A stretch of DNA of 64,000 bases, taken from assembly GCA_963723455.1 (NCBI GenBank), contig CAVRQM010000005.1, forward strand, positions 310,001 through 374,000, written 5' to 3'. A program made the translations under genes and the position numbers. Shown here one piece after another: positions 36,943-46,330 of the stretch (position 1 is its first letter; each line of letters starts with the position of its first letter). The notes below the pieces were generated by a model. That model worked only from the letters and a program-made list of their open reading frames with translations. It searched no databases and was not told the DNA's origin. Origin of the DNA: CAVRQM01 sp963723455 (GTDB taxonomy: Bacteria > Pseudomonadota > Alphaproteobacteria > Acetobacterales > Acetobacteraceae).

Positions 36943-37935
36943 ATGTCGCAAGCCGATGTGATCAGCCGCCGCGGACTGGCCGAACTGGGGCCGGTCGCGC
37001 GCGGGCGTTCGCGCGCCGGCGGCGACCGCGTCTTTCGCATCCTGGTGGCCGGCGCCGCCGGCTTCGTGCTGGTCAGCCTGGTGGCCATCGCGCTGTCGAT
37101 GCTGTGGGGCGGCATCCCGGCTTTCCGCAAGTTCGGCATCGCCTTCCTGTGGACCTCGGTGTGGGATCCGGTCGCGCGCAATTTCGGCGCCTTCGTGCCG
37201 ATCTACGGAACGCTGGTCACCTCATTGCTCGCGATGCTGCTCGCCATTCCCGTAAGCTTCGGCGTCGCGGTGTTCCTGACCGAAGTGGCGCCCGGCTGGG
37301 TGCGCGGCCCGGTCGCCTCGGCGATCGAGCTGTTGGCCGGGATCCCCAGCATCATTTACGGCATGTGGGGCCTGTTCGCGTTCGCCCCGGTGATGGGCGA
37401 CTATGTCGAGCCGTGGCTGAACGACGTGCTTGGGCCAATTCCGATCATCGGCGCGCTGTTCAGCGGGCCGCCGCTGGGCATCGGCATGCTGACCGCGGGA
37501 ATCATCCTGGGCATCATGGTGATCCCGTTCATCTCGTCGGTGATGCGCGACGTGTTCGCGCTGGTGCCGAGTTCGCTGCGCGAGGCGGCGTTCGGGTTGG
37601 GCGCGACGCGGTGGGAGGTGGTGCGCGGCGTGGTGCTGCCGTACACGCGGACCGCCGTGGTGGGCGGCATCTTTCTCGGCCTCGGCCGGGCCTTGGGCGA
37701 AACGCTCGCGGTCACCTTCGTGCTGGGCAACGCGCATGAGTTCGCGACCTCGCTGCTGATGCCGGGCAACTCCATCGCCGCGGCGATCGCCAACGAGTTC
37801 ACCGAAGCCGATTCGGACATCTACCGCTCCTCGCTGATCGCGCTCGGCTTCGTGCTGTTCGTTGTGACCTTCATCGTGCTGGCGCTGGCCAAGCTGATGC
37901 TGCTGCGGCTGTCGCGGCGCGAGGGGACGCGGTGA
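36943..37935 (+). CDS. pstC: Phosphate ABC transporter permease PstC
   Basis: First permease of the high-affinity phosphate importer (330 residues), with six helices beginning at about residue 33 (ILVAGAAGFVLVSLVAIALS). Family segments are ELLAGIPSIIYGMWGLFAF, VPSSLREAAFGLGATRWEVV (the EAA loop) and LGRALGETLAVTFVLGNAHE. The stop overlaps the pstA start (GTGATG). Confidence 0.93.
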   Translation: MSQADVISRRGLAELGPVARGRSRAGGDRVFRILVAGAAGFVLVSLVAIALSMLWGGIPAFRKFGIAFLWTSVWDPVARNFGAFVPIYGTLVTSLLAMLLAIPVSFGVAVFLTEVAPGWVRGPVASAIELLAGIPSIIYGMWGLFAFAPVMGDYVEPWLNDVLGPIPIIGALFSGPPLGIGMLTAGIILGIMVIPFISSVMRDVFALVPSSLREAAFGLGATRWEVVRGVVLPYTRTAVVGGIFLGLGRALGETLAVTFVLGNAHEFATSLLMPGNSIAAAIANEFTEADSDIYRSSLIALGFVLFVVTFIVLALAKLMLLRLSRREGTR

Positions 37936-38800
37936 TGGCGGCGGCATCGAGCCCGCGTACGCCGGGCCTGGCGCGGCGGCGGCGCGTGCGCAGCGCGGTG
38001 GCGCTGGGCCTGTCCACGCTGGCCACGCTGTTCGGCCTGTTCTGGCTGGTCTGGATCATGGCGGTGACGCTGATCAACGGGTTCGGCGCGCTCAGTCCGA
38101 AGCTGTTCACCGAGATGACGCCGCCACCCGGCTCCGATGGCGGGCTGCTGAACGCGATCTATGGCAGCGCCGCGATGATCGCCGTCGCGGTGCTGATCGG
38201 CGCGCCGATCGGCATCCTGGCCGGCACGCATCTGGCCGAGTTCGGCAAGAAAAGCGCGCTGGCCGAGGTGATCCGGTTCGTCAACGACATCCTGCTGTCG
38301 GCGCCGTCGATCGTCATTGGCCTGTTCGTCTATGAGCTGGTGGTGCGCCAGAGCGGGCATTTCTCCGGCTGGGCGGGCGCCATCGCGCTGGCTTTCATCC
38401 TGCTGCCGGTGGTCGTCCGCACCACCGACGAGACGATGCGCCTGGTGCCGGTGCAGATGCGCGAGGCGGCGCTGGCGCTGGGCGCGCCGCAATGGCGCAT
38501 GGTGGTCAGCGTGCTGTATCCGGCGGCGCGCACCGGCATGGTCACCGGGTTGCTGCTGGGCGTGGCGCGGATCAGCGGCGAGACCGCGCCGCTGCTGTTC
38601 ACGGCGCTCAACAACCAGGTACCTGGTCCACCAGCCTGAACCAGCCGCTGGCCAACCTGCCGGTGGTGATCTTTCAGTTCGCGCTCAGCCCGTACGACGC
38701 CTGGCACACGCTGGCGTGGGCCGGGGCGCTGCTGATGACGCTGTTCGTGCTGATCGTGAGCGTCGGCGCGCGATTGCTGCTGCGGCCGCGCCGGGGCTGA
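37932..38800 (+). pseudogene. pstA: Phosphate ABC transporter permease PstA (one-base deletion near the 3' end)
   Basis: Second permease of the importer, about 288 residues if repaired. It begins with GTG 37932 or ATG 37935 and runs intact through the EAA-type loop VQMREAALALGAPQWRMVVS and GVARISGETAPLLFTALNNQ. At about 38619-38623 one base is missing (GTACC where six bases such as TTCTGG would fit), so the frame leaves WSTSLNQPLANLPVVIFQFA, the conserved C-terminus, which is read in the next frame to 38800. As written, translation stops at 38639. An assembly indel is likely, since phosphate uptake genes around it look functional. Confidence 0.85.
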
Positions 38801-38810
38801 AGGGAACGCG

Positions 38811-39664
38811 ATGCGAGACCCAAGAACTGTGGTGATGTCCGGGCAGGCGCCGCACGAGGCTACCCGAACCGTCGGCGGCGCGCCGCGCGGGTTGGCAGAC
38901 AGCGCGCCCGGTGCGCCGCGCCTGACTATCCGCAACCTGAATTTCTTCTATGGCGGCAACCAGGCGCTGAAGGGCATCAACCTGGACCTGCCAGAGCGGC
39001 AGGTCACCGGGATGATCGGCCCGTCCGGCTGCGGCAAGTCCACGTTGCTGCGCGTGCTGAACCGGATGTACGACCTCTACCGGGTCAGCGGGCGACCGGC
39101 GAGGTGATGATGGACGGCGAGAACATCATCGGCGACGGCATCGACCTGAACGGCTTGCGCAGCCGCATCGGCATGGTGTTCCAGAAGCCGACGCCGTTTC
39201 CCATGTCGATCTACGACAACATAGCCTTCGGCGTGAGGCTGCACGAAAAGCTGTCAAAGGCGCAGATGGCCGAGCGGGTGGAATGGTCGCTGACCCGGGC
39301 GGCGCTGTGGGGGGAGGCGAAGGACCGGCTCGGCGCATCGGCTACCGGGTTGTCGGGCGGCCAGCAGCAGCGGCTATGCATCGCGCGCACCATCGCGACC
39401 AGGCCCGAGGTAATCCTGCTGGACGAGCCGACCAGCGCGCTCGATCCGATCAGCACGCTGAAGGTCGAGGAGCTGATCGACGAGCTGAAGCAGGACTTCA
39501 CCATCGCCATCGTGACGCACAACATGCAGCAGGCGGCGCGCTGCGCCGACCGCGTGGCATTCTTCTACCTCGGCGAACTGGTCGAGGCGGGGACGGCGGC
39601 GCAGATGTTCACCAATCCGACGCAGAAACGCACGCAGGAATACATCACCGGACGGTTCGGCTGA
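38811..39664 (+). pseudogene. pstB: Phosphate ABC transporter ATPase PstB (one-base deletion)
   Basis: ATPase of the phosphate importer. The first frame has an N-terminal extension of about 40 residues, then RNLNFFYGGNQALKGINLDL and Walker A GPSGCGKSTLLRVLNRMYDL. After YR at about 39084 one base is missing: GGT read as GT would restore YRGQRATGEVMMDGENI. The second frame continues from 39086 with Q-loop GMVFQKPTPFPMSIYDNIAF, signature LSGGQQQRLCIARTIA, Walker B VILLDEPTSALDPIST and H-loop IVTHNMQQAARCADR, ending at 39664 where it overlaps the phoU frame. Confidence 0.87.
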
Positions 39665-39702
39665 TGACGGATGCCAGCAACGCAAATCCGCAGGAGGCGC
39701 GC

Positions 39703-40422
39703 ATGTCCGACGCGGCGCATATCGTGACCCGTTACGAACAGGAGCTGTCGCGGCTGCGCGCGCTGATCAGCCAGATGGGCGGCATGGTCGAGGAGCAGGT
39801 GGCGATGGCCTGCCAGGCTGTGCTGACGATGGACAGCGATGCCGCGACCCGCGCGGTCGAGACCGATCCGGCGGTCGATGCGCTGGAGCGCGAGGTCGAG
39901 CAGTTCACCATCATGCTGCTGGCGCTGCGCCAGCCGATGGCCCAGGATCTGCGCCAGATCGTATCGTCGCTGAAGATCACCGGGGATCTGGAGCGCATCG
40001 GCGACTATGCCGCCAACGTGGCCAAGCGCAGCCTGGTACTGGGCCAGTTCAGCCTGCCGTTCTCGCTGGCCGGGCTGGGCCACATGGCAAGGCTGGTGCA
40101 GGAGAACCTGAAATCGGTGATCGACGCGGCCGACGCCGCAGATGCCGACCGCGCGACGGAGGTCTGGCGATCCGACGAGATGATCGACGAGATCTACAAC
40201 GCGCTGTTCCGCGAGCTGATGACCTACATGATGGAGGATCCGCGCAACATCACGCCCTGCGCGCATCTGCTGTTCGTGGCCAAGAACCTGGAACGGATCG
40301 GCGATCACGCTACCAACATCGCCGAGACCGTGTACTACGCGGCGCGCGGCGAGCCGCTGTCCGGCAATCGCCCGAAGGGCGACGCGTCGTCCTCGGCGGT
40401 GGTGCGGCCGCCGGGCGGATGA
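39703..40422 (+). CDS. phoU: Phosphate signalling regulator PhoU
   Basis: PhoU links the Pst transporter to the PhoR/PhoB system and represses Pho signalling when phosphate is plentiful. The protein is two homologous three-helix bundles with the metal-binding E/D signatures LKITGDLERIGDYAANVAKR and FVAKNLERIGDHATNIAETV. Start ATG 39703 follows CAGGAGGCGC; an upstream in-frame ATG at 39664 overlaps the pstB stop and is also possible. It lies between pstB and phoB as usual. Confidence 0.93.
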   Translation: MSDAAHIVTRYEQELSRLRALISQMGGMVEEQVAMACQAVLTMDSDAATRAVETDPAVDALEREVEQFTIMLLALRQPMAQDLRQIVSSLKITGDLERIGDYAANVAKRSLVLGQFSLPFSLAGLGHMARLVQENLKSVIDAADAADADRATEVWRSDEMIDEIYNALFRELMTYMMEDPRNITPCAHLLFVAKNLERIGDHATNIAETVYYAARGEPLSGNRPKGDASSSAVVRPPGG

Positions 40423-40477
40423 GGCGGGCGCGGCGGCGTGCGGATTGATGGCGGTGGCCAATCAGGGGAGTGCCGGA

Positions 40478-41233
40478 ATGACCATGCAGCGCTTGCGCGA
40501 GGACGAGGCTGGCCGATCGCTTGACGGCCCGGCAATGCAGGCCAAGCCGCTGGTGCTGGTGGTCGAGGACGAGGCGCCGCTGGCCACCATGCTGCGCTAC
40601 AATCTGGAAAAGCAGGGTTTCCGCGTCGAGGAGGCGGCCGACGGGCAGGAGGCGCTGACCCGGATTGCCGAGGTGCAGCCGGACCTGGTGCTGCTGGACT
40701 GGATGCTCCCGGTGATGTCGGGCATCGAAGTGTGTCGCCAGATCCGCAGGCGCGGCGCCACACGCGATCTGCCGGTCATCATGGTCACCGCGCGCGCCGA
40801 GGACCAGGATGCGGTGCGCGGCCTGAACACCGGCGCCGACGACTACATCACCAAGCCGTTCAGCCTGGATGCGCTGCTGGCACGCATGCGCGCGTTGCTG
40901 CGCCGGTCCAACGCGATGCCGGCCAAGGGGCGGCTCGCCTTCCACGATGTCAGCATGGATCTGGCCGCGCATCGCGTGCAGCGCAATGCGCGCGCCATCC
41001 ATCTCGGCCCGACCGAGTTCCGGCTGCTGGAGTTCTTCCTGCAGCACCCGCGCCGGGTGTTCTCCCGCGAGGAACTGCTGGATGCGGTCTGGGGGCCGGA
41101 CATCCACGTAGAGCCGCGCACCGTGGACGTGCATATCCGCCGGCTGCGCAAGTCGATCAACGGCGAGGGCGAACTCGATCTGGTGCGCACCGTGCGCGCC
41201 GCCGGATACGCGCTGGATACCGAGCCGCTCTGA
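40478..41233 (+). CDS. phoB: Phosphate regulon response regulator PhoB
   Basis: OmpR-type regulator of about 251 residues. Receiver: LVLVVEDEAPLATMLRYNLE, phosphoacceptor in VLLDWMLPVMSGIEV, and DDYITKPFSLDALLARMRAL. DNA-binding domain: LGPTEFRLLEFFLQHPRRVF and PRTVDVHIRRLRKSINGEGE, both typical PhoB sequences. ATG 40478 is preferred for the CAGGGGAGTGCC upstream; ATG 40445 is also in frame. No phoR lies in the window next to it, so the sensor kinase is encoded elsewhere. Confidence 0.92.
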   Translation: MTMQRLREDEAGRSLDGPAMQAKPLVLVVEDEAPLATMLRYNLEKQGFRVEEAADGQEALTRIAEVQPDLVLLDWMLPVMSGIEVCRQIRRRGATRDLPVIMVTARAEDQDAVRGLNTGADDYITKPFSLDALLARMRALLRRSNAMPAKGRLAFHDVSMDLAAHRVQRNARAIHLGPTEFRLLEFFLQHPRRVFSREELLDAVWGPDIHVEPRTVDVHIRRLRKSINGEGELDLVRTVRAAGYALDTEPL

Positions 41234-41258
41234 GCGCGACCGGCCGTGCGCCTGCGTC

Positions 41259-41275
41259 GGCCGCCGGCAGCGGCC
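41259..41275. terminator. Hairpin between convergent phoB and glgC
   Basis: GGCCGC / GCGGCC (6 bp, loop CGGCA) lies in the 49-bp gap between the phoB and glgC stops, where it could serve both strands. No T-run is present. Confidence 0.4.
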
Positions 41276-41282
41276 CCGGCGT

Positions 41283-42566
41283 TCATGCCGCGAGCCGGTC
41301 GATCATCCCCTGCGTGATCAAGCACACTCCGCCCTCGGTGCGGCGGAAGCGCCTGGCGTCCAGTCCCGGATCCTCGCCCACCACCAGCCCCGGCGGGATG
41401 CGCACGCCGCGGTCGATCACCACTCGGTCCAGCCGTGCGGATCGGCCGATCTCAGTCCCCGGCAGCACCACCGCCTGTTCGATGTGGCTGAACGAGTTGA
41501 TGTGGACGTTGGTGAACAGCAGCGACTGCCGCACATAGGCGCCCGAGACGATGCAGCCGCCGCTGACCAGCGAGGAGACCGCCATGCCGCGCCGTCCGCC
41601 CTCGTCGTGGATGAACTTCGCCGGCGGCGTGACCTCGCCGCTGGTCCAGATCGGCCAGTTCCGGTCGAACAGGTCCAGCCCGGGCACGAAATCCGTCAGG
41701 TCGATGTTGGCCGCGTGATAGGCGTCCACGGTGCCGACATCGCGCCAGTACGGCTCCTCCTCGGCCCTGGAGCGCACGCATGAGCGCGAGAAATGGTGCG
41801 CCACCGCGCGGCCGCCGGTGACCAGCTTCGGGATGATGTCTTTGCCGAAATCGTGGTGGGAGTGCGGATCGTGCGCGTCCTCGCGCAGCAGTTCGAACAG
41901 CAGTTTCGTGTCGAAAACATAGATACCCATGCTGGCGAGCGCGCGGTCGGGATGGCCGGGCATTGCCGGCGGATCGGCGGGCTTTTCCAAGAACGACAGG
42001 ATCCGGTCATGGTCGTCGATGTGCATGACGCCGAACCCGACTGCCTCCATGCGCGGCACCTCGATGCAGCCCACGGTCACGTCCGCGCCCTGCTCGCAAT
42101 GCTGCTGTAGCATCTTCTCGTAGTCCATCTTGTAGATATGGTCGCCGGCGAGCACCACGATGTAGCGCGGATCGGCCGCCTCGATAATGTCGATGTTCTG
42201 GTACACCGCATCCGCCGTGCCCAGATACCAGAGATCCTCCGACACGCGCTGGCTCGCCGGCAGGATGTCGAAGCTCTCGTTGCGCTCCGGGCGGAAGAAG
42301 TTCCAGCCGCGCGTCAGGTGGCGGATAAGGCTGTGCGCCTTGTACTGGGTCGCCACCGCGATGCGGCGGATGCCCGAGTTGAGCGCGTTGGACAGCGCGA
42401 AGTCGATGATCCGGCTCTTTCCGCCGAAATACACCGCGGGCTTGGCCCGGATGTCGGTCAACTCCATCAGCCGGCTGCCGCGCCCGCCGGCCAGCACGTA
42501 CGCCATCGCGTTGCGCGCCAGCGGCCCGCTCGGCCCGTTGGTGCCTCCACTCACTCCCGGCAGCAT
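41283..42566 (-). CDS. glgC: Glucose-1-phosphate adenylyltransferase
   Basis: ADP-glucose pyrophosphorylase, the committed step of glycogen synthesis, 427 residues. The nucleotide-binding motif is AYVLAGGRGSRLMELTDIRA, and family blocks include KPAVYFGGKSRIIDFALSNA, GTADAVYQN and VVLAGDHIYKMDYEKMLQQH. The substrate Lys lies in the ILSFLEKPADPP region. A left-handed beta-helix makes the C-terminal third. glgP lies 70 bases upstream on the same strand, so synthesis and breakdown genes are linked. Confidence 0.93.
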   Translation of the reverse strand: MLPGVSGGTNGPSGPLARNAMAYVLAGGRGSRLMELTDIRAKPAVYFGGKSRIIDFALSNALNSGIRRIAVATQYKAHSLIRHLTRGWNFFRPERNESFDILPASQRVSEDLWYLGTADAVYQNIDIIEAADPRYIVVLAGDHIYKMDYEKMLQQHCEQGADVTVGCIEVPRMEAVGFGVMHIDDHDRILSFLEKPADPPAMPGHPDRALASMGIYVFDTKLLFELLREDAHDPHSHHDFGKDIIPKLVTGGRAVAHHFSRSCVRSRAEEEPYWRDVGTVDAYHAANIDLTDFVPGLDLFDRNWPIWTSGEVTPPAKFIHDEGGRRGMAVSSLVSGGCIVSGAYVRQSLLFTNVHINSFSHIEQAVVLPGTEIGRSARLDRVVIDRGVRIPPGLVVGEDPGLDARRFRRTEGGVCLITQGMIDRLAA

Positions 42567-42603
42567 CCGCCATCGGCTTCCTCCCCCAGTCGTGTCGCCT
42601 CGC

Positions 42604-42623
42604 GTCGTGTCGTGTCGTGTCGT
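42604..42623. repeat. Pentanucleotide tandem repeat (GTCGT)4 between glgP and glgC
   Basis: Four perfect GTCGT units lie between the glgP stop and the glgC start, with a related GTCGTGTCGC just upstream at 42590-42599. Such a run can vary by slippage. It is about 40 bases upstream of glgC, so copy number could affect its expression. Confidence 0.6.
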
Positions 42624-42636
42624 TCAGCCGCCCGGG

Positions 42637-45146
42637 CTACGCCCGGCGGGCACGTTCCAGATGTCGCTGGGCATATTCCCCGATCGTGCGATCCGACGAG
42701 AAGAAACCGACATGCGCCGTGTTCAACGCGCTCGACCGCCACCAGGCCGCGCGGTCGCGCCAGCGCGCGGCGACCTCGCGCTGGGTGGCCGCATAGGAAT
42801 CGAAATCGGCGGCGACGAGGAAATGGTCGTGCCGGGTCACCGCGTCCACCAGGTCGGCGAAGCGGCCCGGCTCGCTGGGCGAGAACACGCCCGAGCCGAT
42901 CGCCTCCATGACCTGCTGCAGCATGGGCGAGCGGGCGATGGTCTCGGTCATGTCGATGCCGCGCGCGCGCTGCAGCGCCACCTGTTCGGCGGTCAGTCCG
43001 AAGATGAAGATGTTCTCCGCGCCGACATGCTCCAGGATCTCGACATTGGCGCCGTCCAGCGTGCCGATGGTCAGCGCCCCGTTCAGCGCCAGCTTCATGT
43101 TGCCGGTGCCGGATGCCTCCATGCCGGCGGTCGAGATCTGCTCGGACAGGTCCGCGGCGGGCACGATCGCCTCGGCCAGCGAGACGTTGTAGTTCGGCAG
43201 GAACACGACCTTCAGCATGCCGCGCAGCGTCGGATCGTTGTTGACCATGCGCGCGACATCGTTGGCCAGCTTGATGATCAGCTTGGCGCGGTGATAGCTG
43301 GCGGCCGCCTTGCCGGCGAAGATCTTGACCCGCGGCGCCCAGTCGCGCGTCGGCTGCGCGCGCATCGAATCATACAGCGCGACCGTCTCGAGGATGTTGA
43401 GCAACTGCCGCTTGTATTCGTGGATGCGCTTGATCTGCACGTCGAACATCGCGTCGGGATCGACCTTGATGTCCATTCGCTCGGCGATCAGCTGCGCCAG
43501 CGCCACCTTGTTCTCGCGCTTGATCGCGTGCAGCCGGTCGTGCAGGCCGCTGTCGCCGGCGTGCTCGGCCAGGCCCTCCAGCGCGAGCGGGTCGTCCATG
43601 ACCCGATCGCCGACCACGTCGACCAGCAGGCGCGTCAGGCCCGGGATTGGCCTCGAACAGCCAGCGGCGGAACGTGATGCCGTTGGTCTTGTTGACGATG
43701 CGTCCGGGATACAGCGCGTCGAGGTCGCGAAACACCGTGCGGCGCATCAGGTCGGTATGCAGCGCCGAGACGCCGTTGACCTTGTGGCTGCCGAGGAACG
43801 CCAGCGTGCCCATCCGCACCCGGCGCCCGGCATTCTCGTCGATCAGCGACAGCGCGGCGAGCGCGTCGGCGTCCGCGCTGGCCGTCCGGCGCCTGCGCGT
43901 TGACGCGGCCCAGATGCTGCCAGTTGAGCAGGTAGATGATCTGCATGTGGCGCGGCAGCAGCCGCTCCAGCAGCGGCACCGCCCAGCTCTCCAGCGCCTC
44001 CGGCAGCAAGGTGTGGTTGGTGTAGCTGAACGTGCTGGAGGTGATCTCCCAGGCCTCATCCCATTCCAGCGCGTGGTCGTCGATCAACAGGCGCATCAGC
44101 TCGGCGACCGCGATCGCCGGATGGGTGTCGTTCAGCTGGATCGCCGCCTTGTCGGGCAGCGTGCGGACGTCGCCGTGCTGGCGGACATGGCGGCGGACCA
44201 GATCCTGCAGGCTGGCCGAGGAGAAGAAATACTCCTGCCGCAGCCGCAGCTCCTGCCCGGCCGGCGTGTCGTCGCTGGGATACAGCACCTGGCTGATGGC
44301 GTTGGCGCGGCTGCGATCGGCCAGCGCGCCGACATGGTCGCCGCGGTTGAACGCATCCAGGCGCAGCGGGTCAGGCGCGCGCGACGACCACAGGCGCAGC
44401 GTATTGACGTGCTGGCCGCGCCAGCCGACGACCGGCGTGTCATAGGCGATCGCCTCGACGGTCTCGGCAGGCTTCCAGACATGGCGCGGTCTTGCCGTCG
44501 TCGCCGGTGGCTTCCTCGACCCGGCCGCCGAAGCCGACGGCATAATCGACCTCGGGCCGCTCGAATTCCCACGGGTTGCCGAAGCTGAGCCAGGTTTCCG
44601 GATATTCGCGCTGCCAGCCGTCCTTGATGACCTGCCGGAACAGCCCGTGATTGTAGCGGATGCCGTAGCCATAGGCGGCGACGCTGAGGGTCGCCATGCT
44701 TTCCATGAAGCAGGCGGCCAGCCGGCCAAGGCCGCCATTGCCCAGCGCGGCGTCGGGTTCGATGCTGCGCAGGCGCTCCAGGTCGACGCCCAGTTCGGCC
44801 AGGGCGGCGCGCATCGGTCTCGGTCAGGTCGAGATTGTTCAGGCTGTCGGCCAGCAGCCGGCCGATCAGGAACTCCAGCGACAGATAATAGACCCGCTTG
44901 CGAGCCTTCGGCGTAGTTGGCGCGGGTCGAAGTCATCCAGCGGTCAACGATCTTGTCGCGCACCGTCAGCGCGCAGGCCACGAACCAGTCGCGGTCGCTG
45001 GCGACGATCGGATCCTTGCCGACCGCGTAGGTGAGCTTGGCCACCACTGCCCGGCGCAGTGCCGCGATGTCCTCGTCCTGAGCGGGCAGGGCGATGCGCG
45101 AGGCGACCGGCCTGGCAATTGTCGCGGACGGGCGGGCTTGGCTCAT
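42637..45146 (-). pseudogene. glgP: Glycogen/starch phosphorylase, five one-base insertions
   Basis: Glycogen phosphorylase releases glucose-1-phosphate from glycogen; about 836 residues if repaired. The whole family can be followed across three frames: LTYAVGKDPIVASDRDWFVA; then after an extra base at about 44900, VYYLSLEFLIGR; after another at about 44815, RAALAELGVDLERLRSIEPD; after about 44483, HVWKPAETVEAIAYDTPVVG; after about 43877, SLIDENAGRRVRMGTLAFLG; and after about 43638, LTRLLVDVVGDRVMDDP through the PLP region TGNMKLALNGALTIGTLDGA. All five breaks are insertions of one base, several beside a C or G. The conserved PLP-site region is intact. Sequencing error is the likeliest cause; recent gene decay is the alternative. 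Confidence 0.88.
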
Positions 45147-45721
45147 AGGACTTCCTGCGACGTGACGGGTGCAGCCTGCAGCCCGGCGCTGATGCGCCCG
45201 GGAGCAGCTTAGACCGTGCTATCACGCCTTGGGCAGTGGCTTCGTCAATCAGCCGGTATGGCGGCGTTCCCCCATGGCGGGGGTCCATCCGCCGGCGCTA
45301 TGTCCATGCGGGAGTGTCGCTTGCGGCGCCAGACCCGCAACGTGGCTCGGCTGTCGGCGGACGGCCGTCCCGCCCGAGACCTGGCCGATCGGAACGGCGT
45401 TAACCTTCTCGGCGCCGGCCTGAATGGCGGGCGTTCATGTGCATCCGCGGCCGCTGCGCGCCCGTAAACTTGGCATGGCAGGCGGACCGACCCGCTTTGC
45501 TCCCGGAGACACGGTGCGTTATGAGTGCTTCCGATAAATCCCGCGGCATTGGCCCGATCGTGAGCGGCGCGGCTTCAGGCCACGCTCCACGCGGGTCAGC
45601 CACGCGCCGCGTGCCTCGGAGGAAAGGTTGGCTATCCGATGTCTCGGGACGGCCCGGTGATCGAGCCGACAGCGTTCCCTATCGCCTCGCTGCGCCGCGC
45701 CGTGCTCCGGTGAGCGGACGC
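45147..45721. other. Region between glgP and the ECF sigma gene
   Basis: This 575-bp stretch has no gene I can support with confidence. In the sigma-factor frame it is open from 45437 and has an ATG at 45521, but the sequence before 45722 is Arg/Gly-rich and not sigma-like. The divergent promoters of glgP and the sigma operon must be here. GGAAC at 45391-45395 resembles an ECF -35 element and could reflect autoregulation, but I could not match a -10 at proper spacing. Confidence 0.4.
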
Positions 45722-46330
45722 ATGCCGGATGCCCCCGGTCGCCCGCAGGGTGGCGCGGCTGGCGCGAGCGGCGGTCGCGCCCGTGCCGCCGCGGACGAGC
45801 CCGGCGCGCTGCTGTGGCTGGTGGCGGCCGGAGATCGGGCGGCGTTCCGCAGGCTGTACGACCAGCAGGCGCCGCATCTGTATGCGGTGGCGATGCGGAT
45901 TACCCGCCAGTCGGCGCTCGCCTCCGACGCGGTGCACGATGCGTTCCTGCAGGTCTGGCGCAATGCCGCGCGGTTCGACGCCGCGCGCGGCCATGCCGAG
46001 GCGTGGCTGCTGAGCCTGGTGCGCTACCGGGCATTGGACATCGTTCGCCGTCGCGTCCGCGAGGTGTCCGACGAGGGCCTGCCGGAACTGGAGGACAGCG
46101 ATCCCGACCCGCTGGCATTGCTGCAGACCGCCCGCGACGCCGCCGACCTGAACCGTTGCCTGGAGACGCTGGAGGCGGATCGCCGCAGCCTGGTGGTGCT
46201 GGCCTTCGTCGATGGCCTGTCGCACAGCGAGCTGGCTGAGCGCCTGGACACGCCGCTGGGCACGGTGAAGTCGTGGATCCGCCGCAGCCTGATGTCGCTG
46301 CGCGCCTGTCTGGAGGCGCCGGCGACATGA
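45722..46330 (+). CDS. ECF-family RNA polymerase sigma factor
   Basis: Extracytoplasmic-function sigma factor of about 202 residues. Region 2 has AAFRRLYDQQAPHLYAVAMR and DAVHDAFLQVWRNAARFD; region 4 has LEADRRSLVVLAFVDGLSHS and the recognition helix ELAERLDTPLGTVKSWIRRS. The start at 45722 gives the usual ECF length; the frame is open upstream (45437, 45521), which would add a long disordered Arg-rich tail. Its stop overlaps the anti-sigma start, and the pairing with an RskA-type anti-sigma places it in the SigK/RskA-like group. Confidence 0.88.
   Translation: MPDAPGRPQGGAAGASGGRARAAADEPGALLWLVAAGDRAAFRRLYDQQAPHLYAVAMRITRQSALASDAVHDAFLQVWRNAARFDAARGHAEAWLLSLVRYRALDIVRRRVREVSDEGLPELEDSDPDPLALLQTARDAADLNRCLETLEADRRSLVVLAFVDGLSHSELAERLDTPLGTVKSWIRRSLMSLRACLEAPAT

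Noticed and set aside
42637..45146. Programmed frameshifting in glgP
   Set aside because: Five +1 events at different sites without slippery motifs or stimulatory structures are not plausible as recoding.
45391..45395. GGAAC as an EcfG-type general-stress promoter
   Set aside because: No CGTT-type -10 element lies at 16-17 bases spacing, so it was only mentioned as a weak ECF-like element.
45437..45721. N-terminal extension of the ECF sigma factor
   Set aside because: The sequence is low-complexity Arg/Gly/Ala and would nearly double the normal ECF N-terminus. The start at 45722 fits the family length.
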